A stretch of DNA of 43,642 bases, taken from NCBI RefSeq assembly GCF_016658545.1, contig NZ_JACVZC010000043.1:1-43642 (forward strand), read 5' to 3'. A program made the position numbers and the translations under genes. This document shows positions 26,501 through 34,392 of the stretch, one piece after another (position 1 is the stretch's first letter; each line of letters begins with the position of its first letter). The notes beneath the pieces are model-generated. The model searched no databases. It was not told the DNA's origin and was given only the letters and a program-made list of their open reading frames with translations. This DNA comes from Pseudomonas sp. S37 (GTDB lineage: Bacteria; Pseudomonadota; Gammaproteobacteria; Pseudomonadales; Pseudomonadaceae).

Positions 26501-27478
26501 TCACTTGTACTCGATCAAAGCCGATTTGCCGGCCGCCAGGCGGTGGCGCAGGAATTTCAGCTGGCCGAGCATTTCCGGGAACTTGCCCAGCACCAGAAAC
26601 ACCGCCTGCAGCCAGTTCTCACGCACGGTCTTACTGCCACGGCGCGCCAGGCGCACGGCCTGCAGTGGGTAGATCAACAGCAGCAGCAGGCCCCAGCCCC
26701 CCAGCAGCAGGCAGGCCAGAACGATCACCAAAGGTATGCCCAGGCCCCACAACCAGGCCCGGCGCGATTCGCGCAGCCAATGCCGCTCCGGCGGATGGCC
26801 ATGCAGATAAGCGCCCTCGGCGTAGGCATGCCCGGCGCGCAGGCTGCGCCGCCACCATTGGCTGAAGCGGGTCATGGCGGCATCATGCAAGGTCATTTCG
26901 GCAGCCAGGCGCCAGATTTTCCAGCCCTGGGCGCGCAAGCGCACACACAGTTCCGGCTCTTCACCGGCGATCAGGTCGGGGCGAAAGCCGCTCACTGCGG
27001 CAAACGCGTCGGCCCGCATCAGGGCGTCGCCGCCACACGCCTTGGCTTCACCGATGGGGGTGTCCCATTCCAGGTCGCACAACAAGTTGTACACCGAGCG
27101 CTGCGGGAAACGTTCACGGCGTCGGCCACACACCACTGCCACTGCCGGGTGCCCGGCCAGAAACGCCTGTGCTGTGGCCAGCCAGCCGGCATCCACTTCG
27201 CAGTCACCATCGACGAACTGCACCCACTGCATCGCTGGCAACAGCCGCTGCAAGGCGGCGAAACCTTCGTTGCGGGCACGGGCCGCAGTGAACGGGATGC
27301 CCATGTCCAGCGCCAGCACTTCCACGCCCAGCGCTGCGGCCAGTTGCTGCGAGCCGTCCGTGGAGCCCGAGTCGACATACACGACCTTGTCGGCCCCCTG
27401 CGCCAACGAACGCAGGCAGCGCTCAAGGCGCTGGCCCTCGTTGCGGCCGATCACCACCACGCCAGTCAGCGTCGCCAT
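26501..27478 (-). CDS. Glycosyltransferase, family 2, membrane-anchored
   Basis: The 325-residue protein has a GT2 catalytic domain: GVVVIGRNEGQRLERCL, VDSGSTDGS, QFVDGDCEVD with the metal-binding DxD, and RPDLIAGEEPELCVRL with the likely base. A hydrophobic hairpin follows at about residues 245-285. It resembles membrane GT2 enzymes of exopolysaccharide loci. The ATG at 27478 is favoured over the GTG at 27487; GAGG lies just upstream with short spacing. The neighbouring acyltransferase gene ends at 27484, six bases away. It should add one sugar of the repeat unit. Confidence 0.9.
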   Translation of the reverse strand: MATLTGVVVIGRNEGQRLERCLRSLAQGADKVVYVDSGSTDGSQQLAAALGVEVLALDMGIPFTAARARNEGFAALQRLLPAMQWVQFVDGDCEVDAGWLATAQAFLAGHPAVAVVCGRRRERFPQRSVYNLLCDLEWDTPIGEAKACGGDALMRADAFAAVSGFRPDLIAGEEPELCVRLRAQGWKIWRLAAEMTLHDAAMTRFSQWWRRSLRAGHAYAEGAYLHGHPPERHWLRESRRAWLWGLGIPLVIVLACLLLGGWGLLLLLIYPLQAVRLARRGSKTVRENWLQAVFLVLGKFPEMLGQLKFLRHRLAAGKSALIEYK

Positions 27479-27483
27479 AAGCC

Positions 27484-28008
27484 TCACTCGACCGGCGCCG
27501 GGGCAACCGGTTGCCGGGCCTTGATGATCGCCGGCACCCCTACCGCCAGTGAATTATCCGGCACATCCACCAGCACCACGGCATTGGCACCAATGACCAC
27601 GTTGTTACCGATGCGAATGCTGCCCAATACCTTGGCCCCGGTGCCGATATCGACGTTGTTGCCGAACACCGGCGCAATCGGCTCGTCGACATTCTTCAGG
27701 CCCACTACCACGCCGTTGCGAATGCGGCAGTCATCGCCAAAGCGGGCATAGCCGCTGACCACGATGCCGCCAAAATGGTCGATGACAAAGTTGCGGCCGA
27801 TCACTGCCTCGCATGGCAATTCCACACCAGTAATGATCTGCACGAACTTGAACAGCACCTTGTAGATGAACGAACACAGCTTGCGCAGCAACGCCGGGCG
27901 CACGCCATAGCGCCAACGGCCAAAGCGGTATACCAGCAGCACCCAGAAGCCCTGGGCGCCCCAGTCACCCCCATGGGCCCGCAGGTCGGCACGAATATTC
28001 TCGAACAT
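27484..28008 (-). CDS. Hexapeptide-repeat acyltransferase (serine acetyltransferase-like)
   Basis: The 174-residue protein starts MFENIRADLRAHGGDWGAQG, a pattern of colanic-acid/exopolysaccharide serine O-acetyltransferase-like proteins. A left-handed beta-helix follows, with hexapeptide repeats such as VIGRNFVIDHFGG, DDCRIRNGVVVG, NNVDIGTGAKVLGSIRIG and NNVVIGANAVVL. It should acetylate a sugar or a small precursor. GGGGGAG lies just before the ATG at 28008, so the open frame extending to 28077 is not used. It is packed between two glycosyltransferase genes in the leftward operon. Confidence 0.9.
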   Translation of the reverse strand: MFENIRADLRAHGGDWGAQGFWVLLVYRFGRWRYGVRPALLRKLCSFIYKVLFKFVQIITGVELPCEAVIGRNFVIDHFGGIVVSGYARFGDDCRIRNGVVVGLKNVDEPIAPVFGNNVDIGTGAKVLGSIRIGNNVVIGANAVVLVDVPDNSLAVGVPAIIKARQPVAPAPVE

Positions 28009-28016
28009 GGCTCCCC

Positions 28017-28970
28017 CTACCTTGTCGGTTGGCTGGCGTACCGGGTCTTGAACAGCAGCGACCAGGTTGCCTGGCAATGACGCCAGCAGGCCTGTATTGC
28101 GCCCCAGCCGCGTCGCTTCAACAGTGCCTTGAGTGCCAGCACCAGGTCGCCCAAGGTGACCAGCAGCATGTGCAGGGCAAGCCCCGCCCGCCCGTGGTGC
28201 TTACGGAAATACAGCAACTCGCTTTCGATCTGGTAGGACGAGATCTGCCGGCTGGCCGCCTCCAGTTCGGCCACCGACTTGGAGCTTTCACCGCCAATGT
28301 GCACCACCGTGGTGTGCGGGTAGAACACCACCTTCCAACCCGCCGCCTTCACCCGTTTGCAGTGGTCGACTTCCTCGTAATAAAGGAAGAAGCGCGGGTC
28401 GAACAGGCCCACCTGGTCGAGCACTTCGCGGCGTACCAGGTAGAAGCAGCCGGGCAGCCAGTCGCATTCGCGCACCGAAGCGTGGTCCCAGTTCATTTCA
28501 TCGACCATCTTCACACCCGGGAAAAAGCGCCCCAGGCCAGTACGCCCGACAAACACGTTGAGCGGCGTGGGGAAGTAACGGCAACTGGGTTGCAAGTCAC
28601 CGTCACGGCCCTCCAGGCGCACGCCCAGCACCCCGCAGTCCGGGTGGGCGTCCATGTAATCGACGGTTTTTTGCAGGGAGTCGGCGGCCACGAAGGCGTC
28701 GGTATTGAGCAATAAGGCGTACTTGCCTTTCAGGTGCGCCAGCAACTGGTTGTTGGCCCGGCCAAAACCGACGTTCTGCCGGTTGCTCAGCAGCAAGGCT
28801 TCCGGGCAAACCTGGGCCATGCGCTGCACCGAATCGTCGGCCGAGGCATTGTCCACCACCAGGTAGCTGGCCAGGCGCTCGCTGTCAGCCCGGCGCAAGG
28901 CATCGAACATCGGCTGCAACAAGCCCGCGGTGTTGAAGTTGACCACCATCACATCCACGGGTTTAGCCAT
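28017..28970 (-). CDS. Glycosyltransferase, family 2 (rhamnosyltransferase-like)
   Basis: The 317-residue protein is a soluble or peripheral GT2 enzyme: VMVVNFNTAGLL, VDNASADDSVQ, NRQNVGFGRANNQ, LLLNTDAFV and FFLYYEEVDHCKRVKAAGW, with GVLGVRLEGRDG between. These are hallmarks of the WbbL/RfbF-type dTDP-rhamnose transferases, though the donor is not proven. A weakly hydrophobic helix lies near residues 265-290. The start at 28970 overlaps the preceding acyltransferase gene by 8 bases, and the next gene starts 8 bases after its stop. Rhamnose synthesis genes are not in the window. Confidence 0.9.
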   Translation of the reverse strand: MAKPVDVMVVNFNTAGLLQPMFDALRRADSERLASYLVVDNASADDSVQRMAQVCPEALLLSNRQNVGFGRANNQLLAHLKGKYALLLNTDAFVAADSLQKTVDYMDAHPDCGVLGVRLEGRDGDLQPSCRYFPTPLNVFVGRTGLGRFFPGVKMVDEMNWDHASVRECDWLPGCFYLVRREVLDQVGLFDPRFFLYYEEVDHCKRVKAAGWKVVFYPHTTVVHIGGESSKSVAELEAASRQISSYQIESELLYFRKHHGRAGLALHMLLVTLGDLVLALKALLKRRGWGAIQACWRHCQATWSLLFKTRYASQPTR

Positions 28971-29580
28971 TGTTGCTGTCCCCGAAGAAGTACTGTCGCC
29001 GTTGTGCCATCAGCATCGGCTCCACCTCGGGGTCATAGGCGCCGTTGCGTTGCTTGACGATGTCGATCCACGGGTAGGCCTCGCAGCGGGCCTCCACCCG
29101 CTGGATCAACTGCTCGGTGGTGCAGATGAACGTTGCCGGGTTACCGCCATACACTGTGCCAGGCGGCACATCCTTGGTAACCACCGCGCCGGCAGCCACG
29201 ATCGATTCCGGGCCGATGGTTACCCGGGGCATGACGATCGCGCCATGGCCGATGAAGCAGTTGTCCTTGATGTCGATGAAACCGACCGAGTCAAGGTGCT
29301 TGCCGTAGCGGTGCTCGATCAGCAGTACCACACCGTCATGGCCGATCAGCGTGCAGTCGGACAACCCCACACTGTTGCCGATGCGCACCAGCGACGGGTC
29401 GGTGATGTTGCAGCCCTGGTTGACGTAGAAGTTGCTGCCCACCGAATGGAAGCCGCCCCAGCGGGCCAGGTAGGCGCCCCACTCCAGACCGGACGGGTTG
29501 CACAATTTCTTGTACAGCGAGCTTGCCTTGCCGGTTGTGTGCACGTAATGCGTCACTGCCCTGCGTATCCATCCCTTCAT
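28963..29580 (-). CDS. Hexapeptide-repeat acyltransferase
   Basis: The 205-residue product has a beta-helix of hexapeptide repeats, including VNQGCNITDPSLVRIGNSVG, IDIKDNCFIGHGAIVMPRVTIG and ESIVAAGAVVTKDVPPG, as in the maltose O-acetyltransferase/WbbJ group. The central HGAIVMP holds a His likely to act in catalysis. It would acetylate or otherwise acylate the sugar chain. The ATG at 29580 with CAGG just upstream is preferred over a GTG at 29601. It overlaps the next glycosyltransferase gene by 8 bases, and 106 bases separate it from the GMC oxidoreductase gene. Confidence 0.88.
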   Translation of the reverse strand: MKGWIRRAVTHYVHTTGKASSLYKKLCNPSGLEWGAYLARWGGFHSVGSNFYVNQGCNITDPSLVRIGNSVGLSDCTLIGHDGVVLLIEHRYGKHLDSVGFIDIKDNCFIGHGAIVMPRVTIGPESIVAAGAVVTKDVPPGTVYGGNPATFICTTEQLIQRVEARCEAYPWIDIVKQRNGAYDPEVEPMLMAQRRQYFFGDSNNG

Positions 29581-29686
29581 ACTGCCTGGCCTCACGTTCA
29601 AAACGATCTGGACTGTCCCTGAGCTGTATGCGGTCTCGTTCTTCTTGGTGCTGACCGCAGCACGCCCAACCCGTAAACAACTTGCA

Positions 29687-31153
29687 TCACGCCGCAGCGC
29701 CGTTGGCTGCTCTCATCTTGCTATCGAGGTGGTCGGCCAACCGCACGGCAAACTGCAACAGCGGCATGGTCGGGTTGGACGCACCGCCCTTGGCGAAAAT
29801 ACTGCTGCCGGCGACATACAGGTTTTCGGTGCCGAAAACCTTGCAGTCGGCATCGACAACGCCAAACTCCGGCGAGGCGGCCATGCGCGTGGTGCCCATA
29901 TGGTGGGCATGTGGCGCCATTTTCAGCGGTACGCTGGTGTCGTAGACAAACTCGTTGAGCTTGACGAAGCCCAGGTCCATGTCGGCGAACTGCTTGGCCA
30001 GCTCGCTGCCGATGCACTTGATGGTGTGCCGGTCATCGGCGCTTAGCGCCCAATTGACATTGACCTTGGCCACGCCCAGCGCATCCTTCTCGTCCAGCAG
30101 CGAAATGCGGCTGTGCAGATTGGGAAACTGCTCGATCATGGTGCTGATCACGCCGTCACCGGGGCAACTGAACTTGGCGACGAATTCAATCTTGTGGGCA
30201 AAGCCCATGTCGCACGCCATGTTCTCCAGAAAATACTTGACCTCGGCAGTGCGGCCGTAGGTTTGCACATCGGCCAGCAAGGCGGCGGTGACATTGCCTT
30301 TACCGGCCTTGTACTCGTTGATGAAGGCATCGGTGGTGTAGTACTGGCGCGGCTCCGGGTCCAGCCCGGACTTGAGGATGAAGGTGCCCAGGTCGATGTT
30401 CAGGTGCTCCATGAAACACCCGCCAACCAGCCCCTCCTTGTTCACCACCCCTGCCGCTACCAGGCTCTGGCTGTTGAGCAGTTGCCGGGCATTCTCGATG
30501 GCGCCCGTGGCCAGGATGAAGTTGCGTGCCACCAGGCGCTGACGATTGCGCTGGTAGTCGGACAGCACCACGGCAACCAGGTGGCCGCTGGCCTTGTCGT
30601 ACTCCAGGTCGACACAATTGCAGTTGATGAATACGTCCAGGCCTTTGGTCTGCTCCAGTGCCGTGGCGTATTTTTGCGCAAAGCGCGTCGGCGTGCTGAG
30701 CAGGAAGCGGTCGGCCTCGAAGTCGCCGCCATCCAGCCCGGCGTTCATGGCCCGAAAATCCGAACCCGGCGGCAGGTCGACGATGTCCATGGCCGCCGGC
30801 AGGTAGCCCTCGATCTCCGAATAGGGGATCGGCCAGCCAGGCAAGCCGCCTGGCGGGGCCATGGCAAAGTCGGAGGGCGTGAAGGGGCGGCAGCGGCCCG
30901 CCCAGTGATTGGAAGTACCCCCCAGGTAGCGCAGGCGGGTTTCCTCGGCGTACAGCTCCAGGCCCGTGGAGGCGCAGGCGTACAAGCCTTGCGAATGCGC
31001 CGCATACTCGCGCCCGCCGCCTTCGGCGAGCAGCACGTTCCAGCCAGCGGCAGCCAGGCGCAGGCCCAGGGTAATACCCGCCGGGCCTGCACCGATGATG
31101 CAGAAGTCGTAGTTGTCACGCAGCGCCTTGTGCTGCTCGTAGTCCTGGATCAT
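29687..31153 (-). CDS. GMC-type FAD oxidoreductase of the exopolysaccharide operon
   Basis: The 488-residue flavoenzyme has an N-terminal FAD motif (FCIIGAGPAGITLGLRLAAA, residues 17-36), LGGTSNHWAGRC, which resembles the covalent-FAD or glycine-loop region of GMC enzymes, and a C-terminal catalytic region with HHMGTTRM and SNPTMPLLQFAVRLADHL. GMC enzymes oxidise alcohol groups, often of sugars. No signal peptide is seen. Its start overlaps by ATGA the stop of a 64-residue Tat-signal protein, suggesting joint export. A plausible role is oxidising a sugar in the repeat unit or polymer, or a related periplasmic alcohol. The open frame to 31288 is not the start; ATG 31153 is. Confidence 0.88.
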   Translation of the reverse strand: MIQDYEQHKALRDNYDFCIIGAGPAGITLGLRLAAAGWNVLLAEGGGREYAAHSQGLYACASTGLELYAEETRLRYLGGTSNHWAGRCRPFTPSDFAMAPPGGLPGWPIPYSEIEGYLPAAMDIVDLPPGSDFRAMNAGLDGGDFEADRFLLSTPTRFAQKYATALEQTKGLDVFINCNCVDLEYDKASGHLVAVVLSDYQRNRQRLVARNFILATGAIENARQLLNSQSLVAAGVVNKEGLVGGCFMEHLNIDLGTFILKSGLDPEPRQYYTTDAFINEYKAGKGNVTAALLADVQTYGRTAEVKYFLENMACDMGFAHKIEFVAKFSCPGDGVISTMIEQFPNLHSRISLLDEKDALGVAKVNVNWALSADDRHTIKCIGSELAKQFADMDLGFVKLNEFVYDTSVPLKMAPHAHHMGTTRMAASPEFGVVDADCKVFGTENLYVAGSSIFAKGGASNPTMPLLQFAVRLADHLDSKMRAANGAAA

Positions 31154-31344
31154 GCGGGTTCGTTCCGCAAGTAACGCGAAGGCACTACCCAGCCGTTGAT
31201 CATCACGAACCCGGTTTTTTCCGCAGGCTTGCCGGCAAAGGCTGGCGAGGCGCCGAACACTGCGCCGCCCACGCCGAGCAAGACACAACTCTGGAGAAAG
31301 CCTCTACGACCCAACTGCGCAGTACAAAAAGTGAGCTTCCCCAT
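31150..31344 (-). CDS. 64-residue twin-arginine-signal microprotein
   Basis: The small protein starts MGKLTFCTAQ and has a twin-arginine motif LGRRGFLQ at residues 11-18. A hydrophobic stretch follows (VLLGVGGAVFG) and an AFA cleavage site near residue 37. The mature part would be only about 27 residues, with TGFVMINGWVVPSRYL as its core. It overlaps the following GMC oxidoreductase gene by ATGA, so the two are co-translated. Some multi-subunit flavin dehydrogenases export a signal-less catalytic subunit together with a small Tat-signal partner. This gene looks like such a partner. It could also be a remnant of a larger subunit. I do not recognise the mature part. Confidence 0.75.
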   Translation of the reverse strand: MGKLTFCTAQLGRRGFLQSCVLLGVGGAVFGASPAFAGKPAEKTGFVMINGWVVPSRYLRNEPA

Positions 31345-31388
31345 GTTCCCGTGACCTGTACCCTTGATAGTTACACCAGCGCACTGCC

Positions 31389-32765
31389 CTACAGCCAGTT
31401 GAAAAAGGCCGTCAGCAGCGCCCCGCACAGTGCCCCGACCAGCAGCATCGGCAGCACCACCAGCTCACGTTTGAGGCTGAAGATACCCAGCTTGCAGTTC
31501 ACATACACAACCAGCACCAGGGTTGGCAAGGCGTGCAAGGCAACCCCCCAGATCGCCCACTCCACACCACCAATCGCCAGCAGCAGCGGCAACAGCCCCC
31601 AAAGCGAGACCAGGCGGATGATATTGTCCATGGCCTGGTATTTGGTCAGACCCAGCGCAATCCACACCTGATGTGCCAAGGTATAGCGCAATACGAGGAA
31701 TGACAGTGAAAGAATTGCTAGCATCGGGCCAGCTTCCTGATAGCGATCGTCGTACATCCAGCCGATCAGCAGCGGGCTGGCGGTCAGGAAGCCGCCACAA
31801 ATGAACAGCACCAGCAGGTCCACCAGCAGGCGAAAGCGGTGATACAGCGCTTTAAGGCGCTCCTTGTCATCAGCCCGCGCCGCCTCGCTGAAGGCCGGTA
31901 GCGCCACGGCCCCGATAATTTTCGTCAGCGCAGTCTGTACCGCACCAAGAATCAGCACGGCGATCGAATACACCCCCAACTGCGCCGCCGACATACTGGC
32001 GCCAAACCAGATGCGGTCACCGTACATGGCCAGTACGCCGACCATCGACGACAGCAGAATCCAGCGGCCGAACACGATCAGCTCGGTCAGCGCCGTGCGG
32101 TCCCAGCGCAGGTGGTTGCTCGGCCCCTCCAGGGCGGTATGCCCCAGCACCGTCCAGGCTACCGCCGAAACCAGCCCGGCAATGACCAGCGACCAGATCG
32201 AATGGGTCATCAAGCCCAGCACCAGCATCACCACCAGGCCGGCGGCCTGTGACGCCAGGTCGACCAGCACCACGCGCTTCTGTTGGAAAGTGCGTACGGC
32301 CACATCTATCTTGGTGGACTGGAAGCCCCAGATGAGCGCTGACAGCCCGGTCACCGCCAGCACCATCGGCAACACCGGTGCGGCATAGGTGGAGTCCGCC
32401 GGCCACAGCTCTTCGTACTGGGCCACCCAGGCCGCCAGGGCCAGCAGCAGGGTCAGGACGAACAGCAGGAAGCCACGGATGATCTGCACGGTCCAGGCGG
32501 TATTGAGAAAGTCCGGGTCGTCACCGCGGTGGCTCTGGATGATGTTCTGGCGCAGGCCGACATCGGATAACAGGTGCAGGAGTACCGAAACCGTGGTAGC
32601 GATGACCATCACCCCGAACATTTCCGGCAGCAGCAGGCGGGCCATGATCAGATTGCCGCCAAGGCGCATCACCTGCGACGCCACCTGCGAGACCAGGTTC
32701 CATGACCCGGCTCTCAAGGCCCGCTGGCGCAGGCTCGCGGCGGCTGACACATCAATCGACGGCAT
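31389..32765 (-). CDS. Lipid-linked oligosaccharide flippase (MOP family, Wzx-like)
   Basis: The 458-residue integral membrane protein shows about 12-14 hydrophobic helices and the polysaccharide-transporter pattern of the MOP superfamily. It has an N-terminal ALRAGSWNLVSQVASQVMRL stretch, FGVMVIATTVSVLL and VGLRQNIIQ. It should move the undecaprenyl-linked repeat unit from the cytosolic to the periplasmic face. It is the first gene of the leftward operon (32.8 to 20.7 kb) and is divergent from the polymerase gene across 95 bases. The start ATG has AGAG nine bases upstream. The Tat microprotein gene follows 44 bases after its stop codon. Confidence 0.92.
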   Translation of the reverse strand: MPSIDVSAAASLRQRALRAGSWNLVSQVASQVMRLGGNLIMARLLLPEMFGVMVIATTVSVLLHLLSDVGLRQNIIQSHRGDDPDFLNTAWTVQIIRGFLLFVLTLLLALAAWVAQYEELWPADSTYAAPVLPMVLAVTGLSALIWGFQSTKIDVAVRTFQQKRVVLVDLASQAAGLVVMLVLGLMTHSIWSLVIAGLVSAVAWTVLGHTALEGPSNHLRWDRTALTELIVFGRWILLSSMVGVLAMYGDRIWFGASMSAAQLGVYSIAVLILGAVQTALTKIIGAVALPAFSEAARADDKERLKALYHRFRLLVDLLVLFICGGFLTASPLLIGWMYDDRYQEAGPMLAILSLSFLVLRYTLAHQVWIALGLTKYQAMDNIIRLVSLWGLLPLLLAIGGVEWAIWGVALHALPTLVLVVYVNCKLGIFSLKRELVVLPMLLVGALCGALLTAFFNWL

Positions 32766-32776
32766 GAATTCAATCT

Positions 32777-32805
32777 CTGACTGATTAGCTAAAAGTCACT
32801 ATAGT
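32777..32805 (+). promoter_or_regulatory. Sigma-70-type promoter for the polymerase operon, with palindromic -10 box
   Basis: On the plus strand CTGACT (32777-32782, 4 of 6 to TTGACA) and TATAGT (32800-32805, 5 of 6 to TATAAT) are 17 bases apart, a proper sigma-70 spacing. It lies 56 bases before the polymerase start. The -10 lies in ACTATAGT, a perfect 8-bp palindrome, so the same box reads TATAGT on the minus strand and may also serve the flippase operon. The minus -35 is weak. Confidence 0.5.
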
Positions 32806-32860
32806 TTCAATTAGCCACGATGCTAGCCGTTGCCCACCGAAGGAAAGGTGTACATAGCCG

Positions 32861-34387
32861 ATGCCTGAACATTTTCGTGCGTTGATCGTCATCCTGTTTT
32901 TGGCGAGTGTGGTGTTCCTGCTGGCGCGGCGACCTGCCACCGACCTTATTCCGCTTGGCGACTACAAACGCCGGCGCAACTTGTGGTTCCTGCTTACCGT
33001 GCTGGCCTTCGTCTCGCACAGCTTCTGGCTGTACCTGGGCGCCGGCGCGGTGATCCTGTTGCTTGCCGGGCGCCGCGAGCACAACCCGATGGCGCTGTTC
33101 TACATGCTGCTGTTCCTGATCCCGCCGGCAACGGTGCAGGTGCCCGGCTTTGGCGTGGTCAATTACCTGGTCGACCTCAACCACATCCGCCTGCTGACCC
33201 TGTGCGTGCTGCTCCCGGCCGCGCTGGAACTGCGCCGGCAAGGCGATACCCTGCGCTTTGGCCGCACCTGGGCCGACCGCTTGCTGGCTGCAGGCCTGGT
33301 GCTGATGAGCGTGCTGTACCTGCGCGAGACCACCCTCACCGATACCCTGCGCCAGGCGCTGTACCTGTATGTTGACGTGTTCCTGCCTTATTACGTGGCC
33401 AGCCGCGGCCTGCGCCAGGTCAGCGACTTCAAGGACGCCATGCTGGCGTTCGTGCTCGCCTGCTTCGTCATGGCGCTGATCGCCGTGGCCGAATATGTGC
33501 GCCACTGGCTGCTGTACAGCGCCCTGATCGACGCCATGGGCGTGCAATGGAGCATGTCCGGCTACCTGAGCCGGGGCGGCGCGTTGCGTGCCAGTGTCAC
33601 CACCGGCCAGGCCATTGCCCTGGGCTACGTGATGAGCGTGGCCATCGGCCTGTTCCTGTTTGTGCAGGGTTACGTGCAGCGGCCGCTGCACAAGGCCATG
33701 GGCGCCCTGCTGCTGGCGGCCGGGCTTTTCGCCCCGCTGTCACGCGGGCCGTGGATCGGTGCACTGGTCATCGTGGTGGTGTTCATCGCCCTGGGCAAAG
33801 GCGCGGTCAAGCGCCTGGCGCTGCTGGGCGCAGCCGGCATGCTGGCACTGCCCTTACTGACCGTGGTGCCGGGCGGCGACAAGGTGCTGGACCTGCTGCC
33901 CTACATCGGCAATATCGAAAAAGAGAACATCACCTACCGCGAGCGACTGATGGACAACTCGTGGATCGTCATCCAGCGCAACCCGCTGTTTGGTTCGTTC
34001 GACTTCCGCAACACCCCGGAAATGCAGTCGATGATCCAGGGCGAAGGCATCATCGACATCGTCAACACCTACATCAACCTGGCACTGCGCGTCGGCCTGG
34101 TCGGGCTTGGCCTGTTCGTGGCGTTCTTTGCCGTGGTGCTGCACGGTATCCGCAAGGCCATGCGCAGCTTTGCCGACAAGGACGACGAGCGACGACAACT
34201 GGGCCGCGTGCTGCTGGCCACCCTGATCGGCATCCTGGTGATCATTTTCACCGTCAGCAGCATCACCTTCATCCCGGTGGTGTATTGGTCAATCGCCGGG
34301 CTGGGCGTGGCCTATATCCAGATGGTGCGCCGGCTGCATGACAGCCAGGCCATGGAACTGGCCGAACCCGACCTTCAACCCAGGTAA
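32861..34387 (+). CDS. O-antigen-ligase/polymerase family protein (Wzy-like)
   Basis: The 508-residue inner-membrane protein has about 11-12 hydrophobic helices and the Wzy_C/O-antigen ligase signature PLSRGPWIGALVI near residue 295. A long periplasmic loop follows with ENITYRERLMDNSWIVIQRNPLFG. It probably polymerises lipid-linked repeat units in the periplasm. The start ATG at 32861 has AAGG about 14 bases upstream, a weak match. It is the first gene of a rightward three-gene unit. Its stop codon TAA overlaps a possible start of the hydrolase gene (TAATG). Ligase and polymerase members cannot be distinguished by motif alone, but the operon favours polymerase. Confidence 0.87.
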   Translation: MPEHFRALIVILFLASVVFLLARRPATDLIPLGDYKRRRNLWFLLTVLAFVSHSFWLYLGAGAVILLLAGRREHNPMALFYMLLFLIPPATVQVPGFGVVNYLVDLNHIRLLTLCVLLPAALELRRQGDTLRFGRTWADRLLAAGLVLMSVLYLRETTLTDTLRQALYLYVDVFLPYYVASRGLRQVSDFKDAMLAFVLACFVMALIAVAEYVRHWLLYSALIDAMGVQWSMSGYLSRGGALRASVTTGQAIALGYVMSVAIGLFLFVQGYVQRPLHKAMGALLLAAGLFAPLSRGPWIGALVIVVVFIALGKGAVKRLALLGAAGMLALPLLTVVPGGDKVLDLLPYIGNIEKENITYRERLMDNSWIVIQRNPLFGSFDFRNTPEMQSMIQGEGIIDIVNTYINLALRVGLVGLGLFVAFFAVVLHGIRKAMRSFADKDDERRQLGRVLLATLIGILVIIFTVSSITFIPVVYWSIAGLGVAYIQMVRRLHDSQAMELAEPDLQPR

Positions 34388-34392
34388 TGTCA

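Noticed and set aside
32861..34387. Exosortase hidden among the membrane proteins of the locus
   Set aside because: The protein is larger than exosortases and shows the polymerase/ligase SRGPWIG pattern; no conserved Cys, Arg and His triad is visible. No other candidate exists in the window.
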